64,000 nucleotides of DNA, taken from Eutypa lata. Its lineage: Eukaryota > Ascomycota > Sordariomycetes > Xylariales > Diatrypaceae. The notes beneath the pieces were generated by a model. The model was not told the origin of the DNA. It ran no database searches and was given only the letters and a program-made list of their open reading frames with translations. Where the stretch lies: assembly GCA_022661535.1 (NCBI GenBank), contig JAKULF010000003.1:5022001-5086000 (forward strand), written 5' to 3'. This document shows, piece after piece, positions 37,464 through 49,318 of this stretch. The translations under genes were made by a program, and so were the position numbers. Numbering within the stretch: the first letter of the stretch is position 1; every line of letters starts with the position of its first letter.

Positions 37464-40145
37464 TTATAGGATGCGAAATTGGGTAGCCTCTCCAGCCCCC
37501 CTTTCCCTCAAAGTTTCACCGTCCATGATACCTTCACAATAAGCCTCGCCCACATAGGACCAATCCTCGTTCAAGTTCAACGATCCGGCGTGATCGGTTG
37601 GATATGACTGTGAAGCCACTGCCGTAGTGTTGTTCTCAAGAGCAGCAGGCGAGCCACCGCGTGGTCTCAGGACATGGGGCACGCTACTTCCAACCAGCAC
37701 AACGACCACATCATCCCTCCTCATGTTTCCGGGGCCTAGTCCGAGATATCCCCGCTCCGTCAGGAACACCCTCCTCCCAACCGTCTTATACAGGTTGCTA
37801 CCATACTCCTCCCACTCCCGGGTCTTTATCAGTGTAGAATCGATCCCAAGACGCTCATAGGTCTCTTGAGTCTGGGCCGTGAGATCGATCTTCGAAAAGT
37901 ACCGCCGCCGCATGCGGATATACCAGACCGCCAGCTGCACCCTCGAAGAGGCGCAGACAACGTCGATTAAACCGGTCACGAAGTCACGGACGCCCTCGAT
38001 CCACGTCTGCGCTGCCGTGACTGGATCCGTGGCACAGTGGTGGAGGATGTCGACTTCGCCTAAGGGTGCAATCCCGATCGTCTGGATTATGCGGGGGATG
38101 CCGTAGGACCACGCTATGAGTTCCGATTTGAGGAACTTGTGGCCTAGATAGTCGACATGGTGGTGGATCTTTTCGATCATGTCTTGCGCTGTGGCAGGGT
38201 CAAATAGATCGGGAAATTTTCTAGATGATAAACCGCCGTCTGCTAGGTGGATGGCAGCTGCGTCGCGAAGATGCTGGTTGGACGCATATTGGAAGTGAGA
38301 TTCCCCTATGGTTCCTGCCAAATCTAGGAACTCGTTTATTTCATCGAAGAACTTCGCGGCCGAAATCATATCAATCTGTACAATAGGAGTGTCGCCCTGA
38401 TCCCGTTGAAGCCCCTGAATACCAACTCGGTCTATACGATCCACGAAAAACCCCTGGACAGTCAGTGAACCTTGGGCCACATCGGTAATGGGCGGCCGAT
38501 TGATAGTGCGACCGCCTGCCGAGAACAGTGGCGTCCCTAAAACGGCATATCCGCATGGGATGTTTAGGCGGATCGCCGACCAATCCGGAACCCAAGAAGG
38601 CAGTTCGATCTCGGAACCAGTTTTCTGTGAGAATAAGAGGACGTCTAAGTCCTGCTTCACAGCTGAAGAAGCGAGTCTTGTGTACGCACTCCTACCACCG
38701 TCGTATATCACTTCCATGTCTCTTTTAGTCTCCTCGTCTAGAGCCAGACCCAGCATGCCGTAGATTCGATCCTCCGGTAACCCGGCACCCACCTTAATTG
38801 TGTCTCCGTGAACACTGTCGACGCTCGGGTGTCAGTAAAGTACCATTTTTAGTACGTTTCGGGAGCTCGTAGCATTGTTTAGAGAGTATGGGGCCCATGA
38901 AATGGTATCTCCAGAGATAAAGATACTTCGGGACAGGCTAAGAAGGGACTATAGGATTAAAGGATTTACCTGTACTTCAGCACAAGGTCATAAAGCGGCA
39001 TTCTCGTCCCGTTCACGTGAAGAGACTTCCGCTGCTGGAATATTCGGATGAACGAGGTGTTCAGAGTAAAAATACTGTTCCTCAGGCGCATTTCCTTTTT
39101 TGATGCCTTCGGATGCAAGTTGTGGAGCCAATAACTATTCATTGTTAACGTCTATTTAGTTAAAAGGACTTAGCAGACAGTTTTAGGTCTTAATATTCTA
39201 AGAAATCGAAGGCACCAGCAACATAATTATAAAGGGGCTTAGGTCATACTATCTAGACATTAGTATATGAAAACCGGTGACGAGGAAATTCAAGTCCAAA
39301 ACTTCATTTATACATACCTTGTTCCAAATCGTATAAAAGAGAATACCAGCACGGAGACAGTCAAAACACAGCGAATGGTCACCACACACGAACACAGCAT
39401 TCGGGGCGAGGCAGACCTCCTGAATGACCCACAGGCGGTTGAACCAAGGGCGTCCAAGGACGTCAGCAGCACCGTAAAGAGGGAACCGCGCGCCGTATCG
39501 CTGGACTAGCCGTAAGATATCGTCTCGGTCCTCGCGCATGGCTTCGTTGTCGACCTCAATGTCCGACTCCATCACCGCATCGAAGACCCGTGGGAAGTGG
39601 CCGGCGTTCGGGCCCATGACTCGGCTTAGGATGCCCTCGCTACATATTTCCGACGTGAACTGGAAGAACTCGTCCGACTGCCGCGTTGCGGGGCCAAGCC
39701 AAATCACAACACGCTCGCAGCTGGTGTATATGTCACCCATTAGCTTCACTTGGCTCACCTTCTCGTCATCATCCGTTTGGTTGATGCATATTTGGTCAAC
39801 AAAGAGCAGGCTATTCGCTGCCTCTCCTTGACGTCTTGATAGACTTAGTAGAGCTAATTCAAGCGACCTATGAACCTTCACGATCCGCTGGTCTTTAGGT
39901 GTTTCCACGATGACAGGTCTGCTGGGTAAGGATGTCCCGGTAACGCCCCAAGTGTAGGATAATGCATCGAAAGGCTCGACACCCTCTAGGCATTCCTCGC
40001 TTATCCGGATGCGTGGGATTTCCCCGAATGGCGGGAAGGACGACCGGACCGGTGGCAGAAGTCTGATAAGCCGGAGAGAGCGCGGCCTTGAACCCAGAGG
40101 GTCATACTTGAACTCGTCCTTCCAAAAGGTACTAGTGAGCACCAT
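37464..40145 (-). CDS. Heterokaryon-incompatibility (HET) domain protein
   Basis: HET-domain protein of 786 residues. In fungi such proteins trigger non-self recognition and regulated cell death, though most family members are untested. Exons 40145..39318, 39151..38970 and 38814..37464, with introns of 166 and 155 nt. All diagnostic blocks are present: FDALSYTWG at 59-67, LFVDQICINQ at about 114-123, RVVIWLG, and RPWFNRLWVIQEV. The second exon continues with MPLYDLVLKYS, then KVGAGLPEDRIYGMLGLA, the normal end of the HET core. The C-terminal 400 residues have no partner domain (no NACHT, ankyrin or WD repeats) that I recognise; a GYLGLGP motif near the end is often seen in this class. No disabling change was found, so it appears intact. 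Confidence 0.92.
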
Positions 40146-41055
40146 CGTGCCCGTACATTGAGATGAGCAGTAACATAGAGACTATGCATTTGCAGATCAC
40201 AACAGTTAGTTATACCCCATTACTTGGAAGATATTGGAAGGCCTAGAACCTCTTCCCCCCCACATATTTATCTCCATTGGTAAAATATAGGCTCGGTTGA
40301 GTTCAGCTAGCGGGTTATATTGTTCAGCTGCGATGTAGCGCGATACGCTATCCGATATAGACTCATCTGCTCATATGCTCTGATATGAGTGAACCAATAG
40401 AAATTGGAAAATATTGGTGTTTTCGGTTATTAGCTGGTCAAGTGCTCCTGGAAAGCAGCTTGGCAATGTAACCCAAGTAGAGAGATTATGCTAAACTGAT
40501 ATGTCATGTGTCAACAAGAAATACTCTAGATACGCCTCTCTTCGTATTAACGTTACAATCAGTAACTTTCTTATGGGTATATACTATATAGGAGTAAGCT
40601 ATTCTTGTCAATTTCAGGAATAGTAGGTTTCGGACTGGTCCTCTATGCTATCTCGAATAAGGAATATTTCCTATAATTTCTGTATAAACTTATAAATACC
40701 GCACGACATTGCCCCTCGCAGAAAAACCGACGGCGACAACAAAGGAGTAAAGACAATTCAAATTTAATAGACCCCGTATAGTTACTTACTTCAGTAACTT
40801 TCATGGAGGAACAAAGTGGTGTAATCCACAGTTATAATATCAAAGGTCCTTCAGGATACAGAAAATCAGTCATAGACTAGAGGCGGTCTTCATAATCTTT
40901 AGGGGTTTTTATATCTATAGACAGGCGACATAAATTGGTGAACTTTCTTAGAATTTCAGAATGAGCAACGAGTTCTCCTATTTAATGTTAGAAGTCGAAC
41001 AACTAGTTTTGTAGTCGAGACTTGACAAAAGCGTTCTACACACACACACACACAC

Positions 41056-41087
<32 letters not shown>

Positions 41088-41231
41088 ATTTAGTTGCTTA
41101 TTTAACCTAATTTCTTATTATTGCCTCAAGCTGGATTGAGCGAGCTGTCTTTCTTCAAATCACTGATAGGTTCGTAATTTGCTGTCATAGGAACTAGATA
41201 TACTAAAAGGCTTGAAGTTTACCTAGTTTCT
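40146..41231. other. AT-rich intergenic region
   Basis: 1.1 kb between the HET start and the cupin-like gene's stop. AT-rich without a gene; it contains the HET promoter and the inverted CA/TG tract described separately. Confidence 0.5.
41038..41087. repeat. Inverted (AC)n-TATATA-(TG)n tract
   Basis: About nine AC units, a TATATA centre and about 14 TG units give a near-perfect palindrome of roughly 40 bp. Alternating purine/pyrimidine throughout, so it may adopt Z-DNA or cruciform structure. No coding. Confidence 0.88.
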
Positions 41232-41928
41232 TTAAGCATGTTGATTTTTGACAGGTTTCTGGGATGCCGTCCAGTATTCCCTGTCTTTGAAAACAACAAA
41301 TGGCGCCACGTCCTGCTCACAGGTGCCATTCTTAATGGCCGTATGCGCTGGCAAGATACCATTTGTAAAGGGAATTTGTAGTGCTATGGACTGTTCATCG
41401 GAGGGATATTCAGTGATATGACCCTCACCAACGGTATCAGCCGCGATCATGAAGCCGTTAGATCCAGCCTTGATCCACAGGTCTTCTTCGCCTTCTGGTA
41501 AAGTGACGTGCGCGAGACCTGATAATAACACGAAAAACCTAAAAAGCGCATGATCAGTCCATATCCCAGATCAGGCTTGAAGAGTTATTGATTAATAGCA
41601 CGAACATTGGATGTGGTGGCTTGTGAAGCCCTTCGTTTGACCGCGGAGGCAGGACAACATAGGAGACATTAGAGACATCGGCAAGGTCGGGAATGGCTTC
41701 GCCGACCGTAGGGTATCTCGAGAATGGAGATGCTATCTCCCAGCACTCGAAAAATGCCCTCCCATTGTGATCCGATATCAGGGCAGTCAGATGGAGGTAT
41801 TGCGAAGTCGCACCCGTATCGCTGAATGCCGCCGTTGCCACGCACACCGAAAGTGTTAGTGTGATGAACACCAGGCGCAATAAGGCATCACGCAGAACCA
41901 CGTGTGACCGGGGATGGATGAGATGCAT
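41232..41928 (-). CDS. Small secreted cupin-like protein
   Basis: Predicted secreted protein of 209 residues with no known function. Two exons, 41928..41606 and 41538..41232, joined as HPMFFVLLSGLAHVTLP; the intron is 67 nt with a weak donor (GTTCGT). The N-terminus has a hydrophobic core (LVFITLTLSVCVATAAF) ending near residue 34, giving a signal peptide; an in-frame ATG at 42006 would add 26 polar residues and is less likely. The mature part has the layout of a single cupin-like beta barrel: SYVVLPPRSNEGLHKPPHP, then FFVLLSGLAHVTLP, then FMIAADTVGEGHITEYPSD. Conserved histidines in the first and third could bind metal, but the canonical cupin motifs are incomplete. N-glycosylation sequons are seen (NVS, NGT). 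It is divergent to the secretory flavoenzyme at 42843, about 0.9 kb away. Confidence 0.72.
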
Positions 41929-42842
41929 GTTCGCTCGCTCACACACTTTCTCCTCGAGGCTATTAGGTGATTTCTGCTTATTATGACTACTAGCTGGCGA
42001 AAACACATTTACCTACCAAACTTAGATTCATGTAATTAAAAGAGAGAATCCGTGGTCGATTGCGCGATGCGGGGCATCAGCAATGCCGGCACGGACTGCA
42101 TTAACTGCAGTGAAACCCTGCTGATATAATCGTTCTATTGGACTAGAGGCTCTAATAATAACCTGTTGAAAGCCAAATGCGGCAGCTGATCGACCGTGCT
42201 CAGCAGGGAACCGACTTGGCCGATTGCGCGAGGCACGCAAGGGCGTGATGGATGTCTTGAGAATAACTGGTTTTTGTGACCGCTGTCACGTTGGGCAGCA
42301 CACACACGATGATCTCACTGTGCTTTTTCGTGATGCAGGTCTCGGCGTCATTTGCATCAATCACACTTACAGTAACGGGATCAAAGTTCCAGCCCCGTTC
42401 CAATAAATGCCAGATCGTGTTTTAGTAACCGGAATGCTAAAATGAAATAAGATTTAGTAGAGACCATGCCGTATCTGGTGAGTTTCGAACTCTATTCCGG
42501 CATTGATCAGCTCCTAGCTCCCAGCTGATTTGTGAATTGCGGTTCGGTCCGGATCATCGCCCTATAGGATCGCTGTATAAAAAAGAATCGATTGACTAAT
42601 TTGGTGAATATTACTACGTACGGTGAGAGCGAAAATAGTCTACTTAGCCAAGACTTCTTGTCTTGGAAGCTCGTACAGCGATCGTCAGGGGGGGGTCTTA
42701 CAGCCGACACCTTGTCTGCCGGGCTCATGTCAATAGTACTGCTCTGCCTATAAGAACCGCGTCTCTCGTATTTCCCCCCCTCCTCTTTGAGAACTAGCTT
42801 TAGTCCCCAGCCGTAAAGTCAAGTCGGACATCGTAAGTCATC
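41929..42842. promoter_or_regulatory. Shared upstream region of a divergent gene pair
   Basis: About 0.9 kb separates the starts of the secreted cupin-like gene (-) and the thioredoxin-reductase-like gene (+), so both promoters must lie here. TATA-like words facing right occur near 42577 (TATAAAAAAG) and 42749 (TATAAG). No gene in this interval is supported. Confidence 0.45.
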
Positions 42843-44150
42843 ATGAAGAACTTCTGTGCTGCAGCGCTCTTGCCCTTGGTATCCCTCGCGGGGGCTGCAG
42901 TTGTCTCTCGCTACGAAACTACCCCATACGATGCCATAATTGTGGGAGGCGGCCCGTCCGGATTGGCTGTAGGAAGTGGACTCGCCCGTGTCCGCCGAAA
43001 TGTTCTTCTTATCGACTCTGGGGAGTATCGGAACGACCCAACAAGACACATGCATGATGTCCTCGGCTACGATGGTAAGCTAAGTCAGTAATTATTAGGT
43101 TAGGTTCACTTACTAACAGATCGCAGGAGTAACACCCGCGTACTATCGCTGGGCCGCTCGTGAGCAGCTGTCTCATTACGAGACTATATCGTTGGTCAAC
43201 GGGACAGTGACCAAGATTGAGGCGCAGAACAACAACACCGTATTCACCGTCACGAAGACCAACGAGGCTGGTGAATCGGACCAAGTCAGCGCGCGCAAGA
43301 TCGTTCTCGCCACAGGACTGAGGGACCTGCTTCCCGACACACCGGGCTTGCAGGAGGAGTGGGGAAAGGGCATCTACTGGTGCCCCTGGTGTGATGGACA
43401 CGAACACGCCGACCAAGCGCTAGGTCTCCTCGGCAGTTTGGAGGACGCCCCAGGTCTGGTCCGAGAGATTTTGACCCTAAACACGGACATCGTCGCTTTC
43501 GTCAACGGGACAGACACGCCCGAGAACCGCGCGGCGACGGAGGAGAGCTTCCCCGACTGGGAGAAGTACCTGGAAATCCACAACGTAACGCTAGAGAATC
43601 GGACGATCGCCTCGATCACGCGTCTCAAAGATGGCGGCGATAACGGTGCAGACCCAAGCCTGCCGACGTACCCCGAGGAGGATCTCTTCAGAGTCGACTT
43701 CGCCGAGGGCGAGCCGGTGGAGAGGGCGGCTTTCTTTACCAGCTTTCCTGACGAGCAGAAGTCTAACGTCGGAGAGGAGATGGGTGTGGAGCTATATGGA
43801 GGTCGGCTCGCGGCAGACCAGGCCAAGGGTCTGGTAACGAACATCCCGGGAGTGTACGCCATCGGAGACGCCAACTCGGACAATGTTACTAACGTACCCC
43901 ACGCGCTGTTCTCCGGGAAACGGACTGCCGTCTATCTGCATGGTGAGTAATTCATGTTGCCAAACTGACTTTCATAACAATTCACTAACTGAGATCAGTG
44001 CAAATCGCCCGTGAAGATTCCGCGGCAGAGCTGGCGGATAACGGTGAAGCTCTAGAAACAAGAGAGCTAGACCTTGACCCCAGGTCGGTCTGGGAGACGA
44101 TGAATGGCCACCCAAGAGACATCTTGTACGCTGGCGAATTCGATCAGTAA
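42843..44150 (+). CDS. Secretory thioredoxin-reductase-like FAD oxidoreductase
   Basis: Pyridine-nucleotide-disulfide oxidoreductase of the low-molecular-weight thioredoxin reductase/GliT-like group, 399 residues. Exons 42843..43074, 43127..43942 and 43999..44150. A signal peptide (core AAALLPLVSLAGAAV) precedes the FAD-binding motif DAIIVGGGPSGLA. A CxxC redox pair, CPWC at 163-166 followed by DGHEH, occupies the usual active-site position, and the second FAD motif GVYAIGDANSD is present near the end. At least six N-glycosylation sequons occur (NGT, NNT, NVT, NRT and others), consistent with passage through the ER. The NADPH-binding segment between them is poorly conserved (GLLGSLEDAPGL lacks a clean GxGxxG), so the electron donor is uncertain. 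Related enzymes oxidise dithiols in secondary metabolites; none of the partner biosynthetic genes lies here. Confidence 0.87.
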
Positions 44151-44630
44151 TGTAATCGTGTCTCGGTATTAGTAAAGTGGGATAGAGAAAATTATCGGTG
44201 GCATCTAATTTAAGACTAATAATGAACAAACATATCTCATCACCCCCTTCCTTAGATCTTGTGACTACTTTTCGGTGAAAGGCATTTCTTAGGCAGGACC
44301 GGAAAATACGAGATCCCAAAGTTTTCGAGGCGCCGTCTATTATTCGACATGTCCAGCGTTTTCACGATTAGCTATATATATTACTATTAAAAAGATTCAT
44401 TTCAGGGTTCATAACCCCTGAATCTAGCCGGTATAAATACATAGGTAAGGGCCATAAGTTCACATCACTACAGACGAGCAGTCTTTTCTCTTTACTACAA
44501 ATTAATCTCGAATTCTAGTTAGATATAACGTCGTTAATAACAGGGGGGTTGAAGCAAAATCCTTTTTTTGCTAGCGAGCATATATTAGACCAATGCAGGA
44601 AAGCTACATAGTGAATCGATATACGATGAA
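44151..44630. other. Convergent 3' spacer
   Basis: 480 bp between the stops of the thioredoxin-reductase-like and phenol-monooxygenase-like genes. AT-rich, no gene seen. Confidence 0.5.
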
Positions 44631-46883
44631 CTAGGCTCTGAGAAGACAAGTATCGAAAAAGGCCCGTATTGCATCTACTTCCTCCAACGCGCTGATCTGA
44701 GCGACATCTGGAAGAACACGGGTTCAGTATAAAGAGGCATAACCTGACTAAACCAAGAAAAAAAATCTTGGTGACTTACACTGGTCCGGCCGAACAATGA
44801 CCACTGCACCACGAGTGGGATCAACGCCGTAAGACTCGAAAGCCCGTCCACAGCCCAACGTATTGTAGCCCTCACCGTCGACAAATACCCCGTGGATATC
44901 TGGATATCAATATGTCAGTCATCTACCTTTGAAGCTATTGGCAGCTAGGCCTCAAGGATGAATGCGAATTAAGTCTATGTTGGAACGCCAAAGTAATAAA
45001 CTAGAAAAGATTGAAGCCGCTCACATCTCATCTTCAATGGACCCGTGATAGGCTTGAAAACGTCAGGGATCTGTCCCAGGTCAAGGCTTGCACGCCCAGA
45101 AGATAATACGAGGATCGATCTGATGACGCTATCGGGATCCGCCTCTGTAGGCGTGTGGGCGCGAATGATCTCTTCCCATCCCCGAGCGACCTTGCAGGGA
45201 TTTGTTAGCTGGATGCTCGAATGGTACTTGCGTCCTGGCAACGAACCGCTTTCAGTTTTTCCGAATCTCCAGCAGTGGAGACATTCCCGCCGAAGACGAC
45301 AAGGTGCCAGCGGCCGTCCGCAGGCAATGCCCTGACAAGCTGCATTGGGCGAGCATCACACAACCGCACGACCATGGCGGTGGGAAACCGCATGCCGACA
45401 GTCACGCCTGACGCTAGCGTCTCTGCGTTTACATTCCAGCGGACGAGACTGGATTCTCCGTATTTGATGGCTAGGCCGGCCGTGTACCGACCGGCCCTTA
45501 GAAACTGTTCTCTGAAATGCTCGGCTGTGATGCCATTCTCCTGGCGGTATGACGTGGAGAAGAGCTTGGTAAAATACCGATCGAACTCGATGAGTTCCGT
45601 CGCCGTCTGCTGACGTTCCGAGACATATGTCTCAAGGAGCTGGGGTGGCGCCCTCCCAGTGAGTACGAGGCCTAGCTTCCAGCCGATATTGTATCCGTCT
45701 TGAAGGCTGACGTTCATGCCTTGCCCTGCTTTAGGGGAGTGCGTGCTGTAACATCCAGAATTAGTGTTTCTCCTTCATAGCCATTCTAGCGAGCTGTGGG
45801 GGTTGTCCGGGAGTTTTTGCTCCCTAATATGCCCCTTTTTAGTAATTTCAAGTCCCAAAGCTAGCCATAAATAAGGGGGTGGGGGGTTGGATTAAGCTCT
45901 GAAATGTCTCACTGGCATGCATCCCCGGTCAAGAAAACTCGATGGTCCTTGTGGAAATGATCTGCTAAGCGCTGCCCAATAGCGTAAGCCGACCACCAAG
46001 CTGTCTTTGCAATCTCTATCGTATGCGGTCGAAATATTAGACGTGCTCGTTCGTGGAGGTACTCCAAGGTGACGTCGCTTGCCTCTTTGTCCGGCAATTC
46101 AATGTACAAGCGGACCATAGCATCGCCTTCCCTAGGAATCAGGACGAGGTTGCCGGCATCCGACTGAAGCACCGACTTCTTGCGGATGTCCGGGAAGTCC
46201 GTTCGAGGAAACACGTCCATGACTCCCCAGATGGCGTCCGTGGAGTCGCCGAGCATCCTAAATCCGAGAGACTTACGTACCGTGCTGTGTGCTCCGTCGC
46301 AACCCTACACTCGTAGTCAGGCTTGCATCACACAGACAACGATATTGTATACCTGTCATACCAGTACATATTTAGCCCGATATATACGGGGCACTCCCGC
46401 TTTCGAGGCCTTCACCTCGACAAGTGAATCTGCATCGTCTTTTGTGTCTCGGAGGATATGGACATCGTCCACCTGGCAACCGTACTCGATCCCATCTTTG
46501 CCATCGCCTCTGAGACGCTTAACTTCATCAATCATGATCCCATTGATCCTTGCTTGGTTTAGAATGACGTGTGGTTGGTGGCTGAGCCCCGATTCTGTAT
46601 CCGGCGCCGCCTGTCGTCGCTGTATGGTGCCATTCCCGTCGGAGGACCAGAACGCGAGCTCCATGACGTGGTAGGATTCTTTGAGAAGAGATTCTGAAAT
46701 TCCAAGGCTCTCGAAGACCTCCACTGTGCGGCACTGCACTCCATCCGCCTGCCCAACATCAAGAGGCCCGTTCCGGCTTTCAAGGACCTTGTAGTTGACG
46801 CCGAATCGCGCCAGCCATATCGCGGCGCACAGGCCAGCAGAGCCGCTACCGCAGATTAAGACATCTACTTCGCCAGCCTGCAT
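44631..46883 (-). CDS. Phenol 2-monooxygenase-like FAD hydroxylase
   Basis: Group A flavoprotein aromatic hydroxylase of 591 residues that would add one oxygen to a phenolic ring using NAD(P)H and O2. Six exons: 46883..46362, 46304..45913, 45745..45247, 45190..45025, 44899..44780 and 44707..44631. All three class motifs are intact: GSGSAG at 12-17, the DG motif GCDGAHSTVR directly after intron 1, and the GD motif FLTGDACHTHSPKAGQGMN spanning intron 2. The C-terminal thioredoxin-like domain of the phenol hydroxylase subfamily is present: GVFVDGEGYN, then VVIVRPDQYVAQIS. Intron 3 (56 nt) has a weak donor but a good CTAAC branch and restores frame. The subfamily also includes secondary-metabolism enzymes, so the substrate is open. 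Divergent from another flavin hydroxylase at 47992. Confidence 0.9.
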
Positions 46884-47991
46884 GATATCGTAGGCTAGCA
46901 ACGTTAACCGAATTATATAAAGATGTAGCGAAAAATAAGAGACTAGAATAAGGCTTCCTGGTAATACGTTAATGGGAATAGGGACTAGAACTGCGGACAC
47001 TGTACGCTACTTTTCTGTTTGACGGTTCCAACGGGGATAATAAAGTGCGTACCACGAATTTCGGCACTCTGTTTCGGCCCCGAGGTGGGTGTTTAATACT
47101 TCGTCTCTATGGATGAGATCCGAAATATGGGCGGGGTTGTTGGTTGGGGTTATTGTCTAATGGGCCGATGGAACAGTACAATTCCTGAAATAGAAATGCA
47201 TGCAGGCTTCCCCTAATCGATCCCATAGCTTCTCTCACCAACAATGTAGCTTTAGCTCGGTCGCGAGGATCCATTGTCGGCCACTCAACTTCTGCTATTA
47301 GCTATCTACTTATGAGACTTATAGAGAATTCTTCGTTAGTCTATAGAGAATGAGGCCCGAAACTGAATATAGGCCTGAGATTATGAATAGTTTATAGCAT
47401 TCTATGATGAACCAACGAGTCAACAATACGGTGGGCACTCATTCGGAGCGTATTCTTGGGGAGTAATGGCCCGCTACCTTTTTTTTATTTAATTCTATCA
47501 TATGTGTGGCCCGCCAGTTTGGAAGCTTTAATAGGGGAAGACTTATACGAACGACTGGTAAAATTCTTGTGGAGGTATGCATGCCCCTTTTGTAACATAC
47601 ATAGGTACCTAGTCAGCTAACTCGTAGACCAACTCGAGTTTAGGGGTAATTGTCTTCATGGGCGTACGAGTGGATATTTAAGTCATTCACCTTCAATACT
47701 AGTGCAATGTGAATTCATCAGAGAAACTGTTGTCGCATCATACAATAGGACTATAAAACCAAGACACCAACAAGTTCCTTCGAGGGGAGTTCAAGCCCCG
47801 GTCTTCCCGAAGTGGGGTAAGTATATCTCCACTAAGTAGCACTAAGTAGCACGAGCTTACCATACCTAAGGTATGATATGATGTAGGTCATCACTTGTAT
47901 GTAAATTTAACGCAGTTCGCCGATATATAAAAGAGCGTGGTCCTCACTGCTAGCTTGTCCCAGAAAATATATATACAGATCTGATCACAGG
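46884..47991. promoter_or_regulatory. Shared upstream region of two flavin hydroxylase genes
   Basis: 1.1 kb between the divergent starts of the phenol-monooxygenase-like (-) and salicylate-hydroxylase-like (+) genes. No gene inside. A shared regulatory region is possible but no operator motif was recognised. Confidence 0.45.
47924..47933 (+). promoter_or_regulatory. TATA box of the salicylate-hydroxylase-like gene
   Basis: TATATAAAAG, a near-consensus TATA element, about 60 bp before the ATG at 47992 and facing it. Confidence 0.6.
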
Positions 47992-49233
47992 ATGCCGCTC
48001 AAAATCATCATTTGCGGTGGGGGGATCGGAGGTCTGTCGGCAGCGGGTTATCTCCGAGCGCAACACGACGTCACTGTCATAGAGCGAGGTACACTGGACT
48101 TTACGAACGACGACTACGGACTATCTGTCGTATCAAACGCGTTCACCCTCCTGCAGAAAGCAGGCATCAAATCGGAGAATCTCGACATGGTCGTTATGAC
48201 CCACCTCTGGGTGAGAGACAACGAGGGAAAGGAATTGAAGACCATGCACTTCGATACCCGGGCGAGGTTCGGCGGTGCGCCTTCTGTCTTGGTCAAGAGA
48301 GCAAAGCTGCAACAGGAGCTTGTGCGCTTCGCGACCGGTACGGAATTCCCCGGATTACCTGCTGAGATCATCCCGAATGCTAAGGTGGCCCGGGTGGACG
48401 CACAGGCCGGGACAGTCACCACGGAGGATGGCCGGGAGTTCCGGGGTGACCTAATTATTGGTGCCGACGGCATCAACTCTGTTGTTCGGTCCGCCATCTT
48501 TGAGGGGCAGGGCACCGTGAGGACTCACGATCTCCTCGCACTCATAACGCGAGTGCCCGTTGCTGAGCTCAAATCCGATCCTGATTTCGCCTACCTCGCC
48601 GATGACCCCACATCTCAAGCGGGACTGTGCAGCTTCTACACAGCAGCTGGCTCGCAGTCGAACAAGCGGATCATGACCTATCACACCTCACCCCGCGACC
48701 TCCAAGTCCTCGGGTACACCTCCGAGAAGGAGTTTGCCGAACGGTTAGATTCGTTGAACGCAGGCATCATAAAAGATGTCCCTGCATCTAGGGTGGTGGA
48801 AGACTTCGCGCCCGATTTCGCAGGGCCCCTTGTCAACTTGTTCAAGCACGATAAGATAGATGCTTGGAGGGTTCGCGACATCACGCCTATGGATAATTGG
48901 ATCCGTGGTAAAGTGGTATTGATCGGCGATGCCGCCCACGCAGTGACCCAGCATGCGGGCCAGGGCTGCAATATCACGATCGAGGACGCAGAGGCTCTGG
49001 GCTACCTTCTTCGGGGTGCAACTCCCGATTCCATTCCGGCCGCCCTAGATAAGTTCATGTCACTACGCAAGGACCGTGTTGCGCTGGTGGCTCGACGATC
49101 GCGGGAACTCGGTAACCTTCAATCGGATGAAGACAAGACCAAAGAGCCTGTTAAAGCAGATGAATTCGCAAGGGCGATGTATGGGTATCAAGGGGCCGAA
49201 CATTTTCTGAACATATCCACTCATGCCTCGTAA
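47992..49233 (+). CDS. FAD-dependent monooxygenase, salicylate-hydroxylase-like
   Basis: Intronless 413-residue group A flavin monooxygenase, probably cytosolic. It has the N-terminal dinucleotide fold ICGGGIGGLSAA (GxGxxG at 9-14), the DG motif GADGINSVVR near 157, and the GD motif VLIGDAAHAVTQHAGQG near 308-325. These place it with salicylate 1-hydroxylase, 6-hydroxynicotinate 3-monooxygenase and similar enzymes that hydroxylate, sometimes with decarboxylation, a substituted ring. It lacks a C-terminal membrane anchor and the thioredoxin-like extension of its divergent neighbour. Its single-exon structure contrasts with the six exons of that neighbour, so the pair is not a recent duplication. 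Its TATA box lies at 47924. Substrate not determinable from sequence. Confidence 0.9.
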   Translation: MPLKIIICGGGIGGLSAAGYLRAQHDVTVIERGTLDFTNDDYGLSVVSNAFTLLQKAGIKSENLDMVVMTHLWVRDNEGKELKTMHFDTRARFGGAPSVLVKRAKLQQELVRFATGTEFPGLPAEIIPNAKVARVDAQAGTVTTEDGREFRGDLIIGADGINSVVRSAIFEGQGTVRTHDLLALITRVPVAELKSDPDFAYLADDPTSQAGLCSFYTAAGSQSNKRIMTYHTSPRDLQVLGYTSEKEFAERLDSLNAGIIKDVPASRVVEDFAPDFAGPLVNLFKHDKIDAWRVRDITPMDNWIRGKVVLIGDAAHAVTQHAGQGCNITIEDAEALGYLLRGATPDSIPAALDKFMSLRKDRVALVARRSRELGNLQSDEDKTKEPVKADEFARAMYGYQGAEHFLNISTHAS

Positions 49234-49318
49234 TGTACGCTGGATATTGTGGTGGACACAAAAGCAAGAATAATGACAAGCGTCTAGATATATAAATCCC
49301 GTCCACATCGACGAACTC

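Noticed and set aside
47760..47825. T-arm-like GGGGAGTTCAAGCCCC element
   Set aside because: No anticodon or acceptor arm fits around it.
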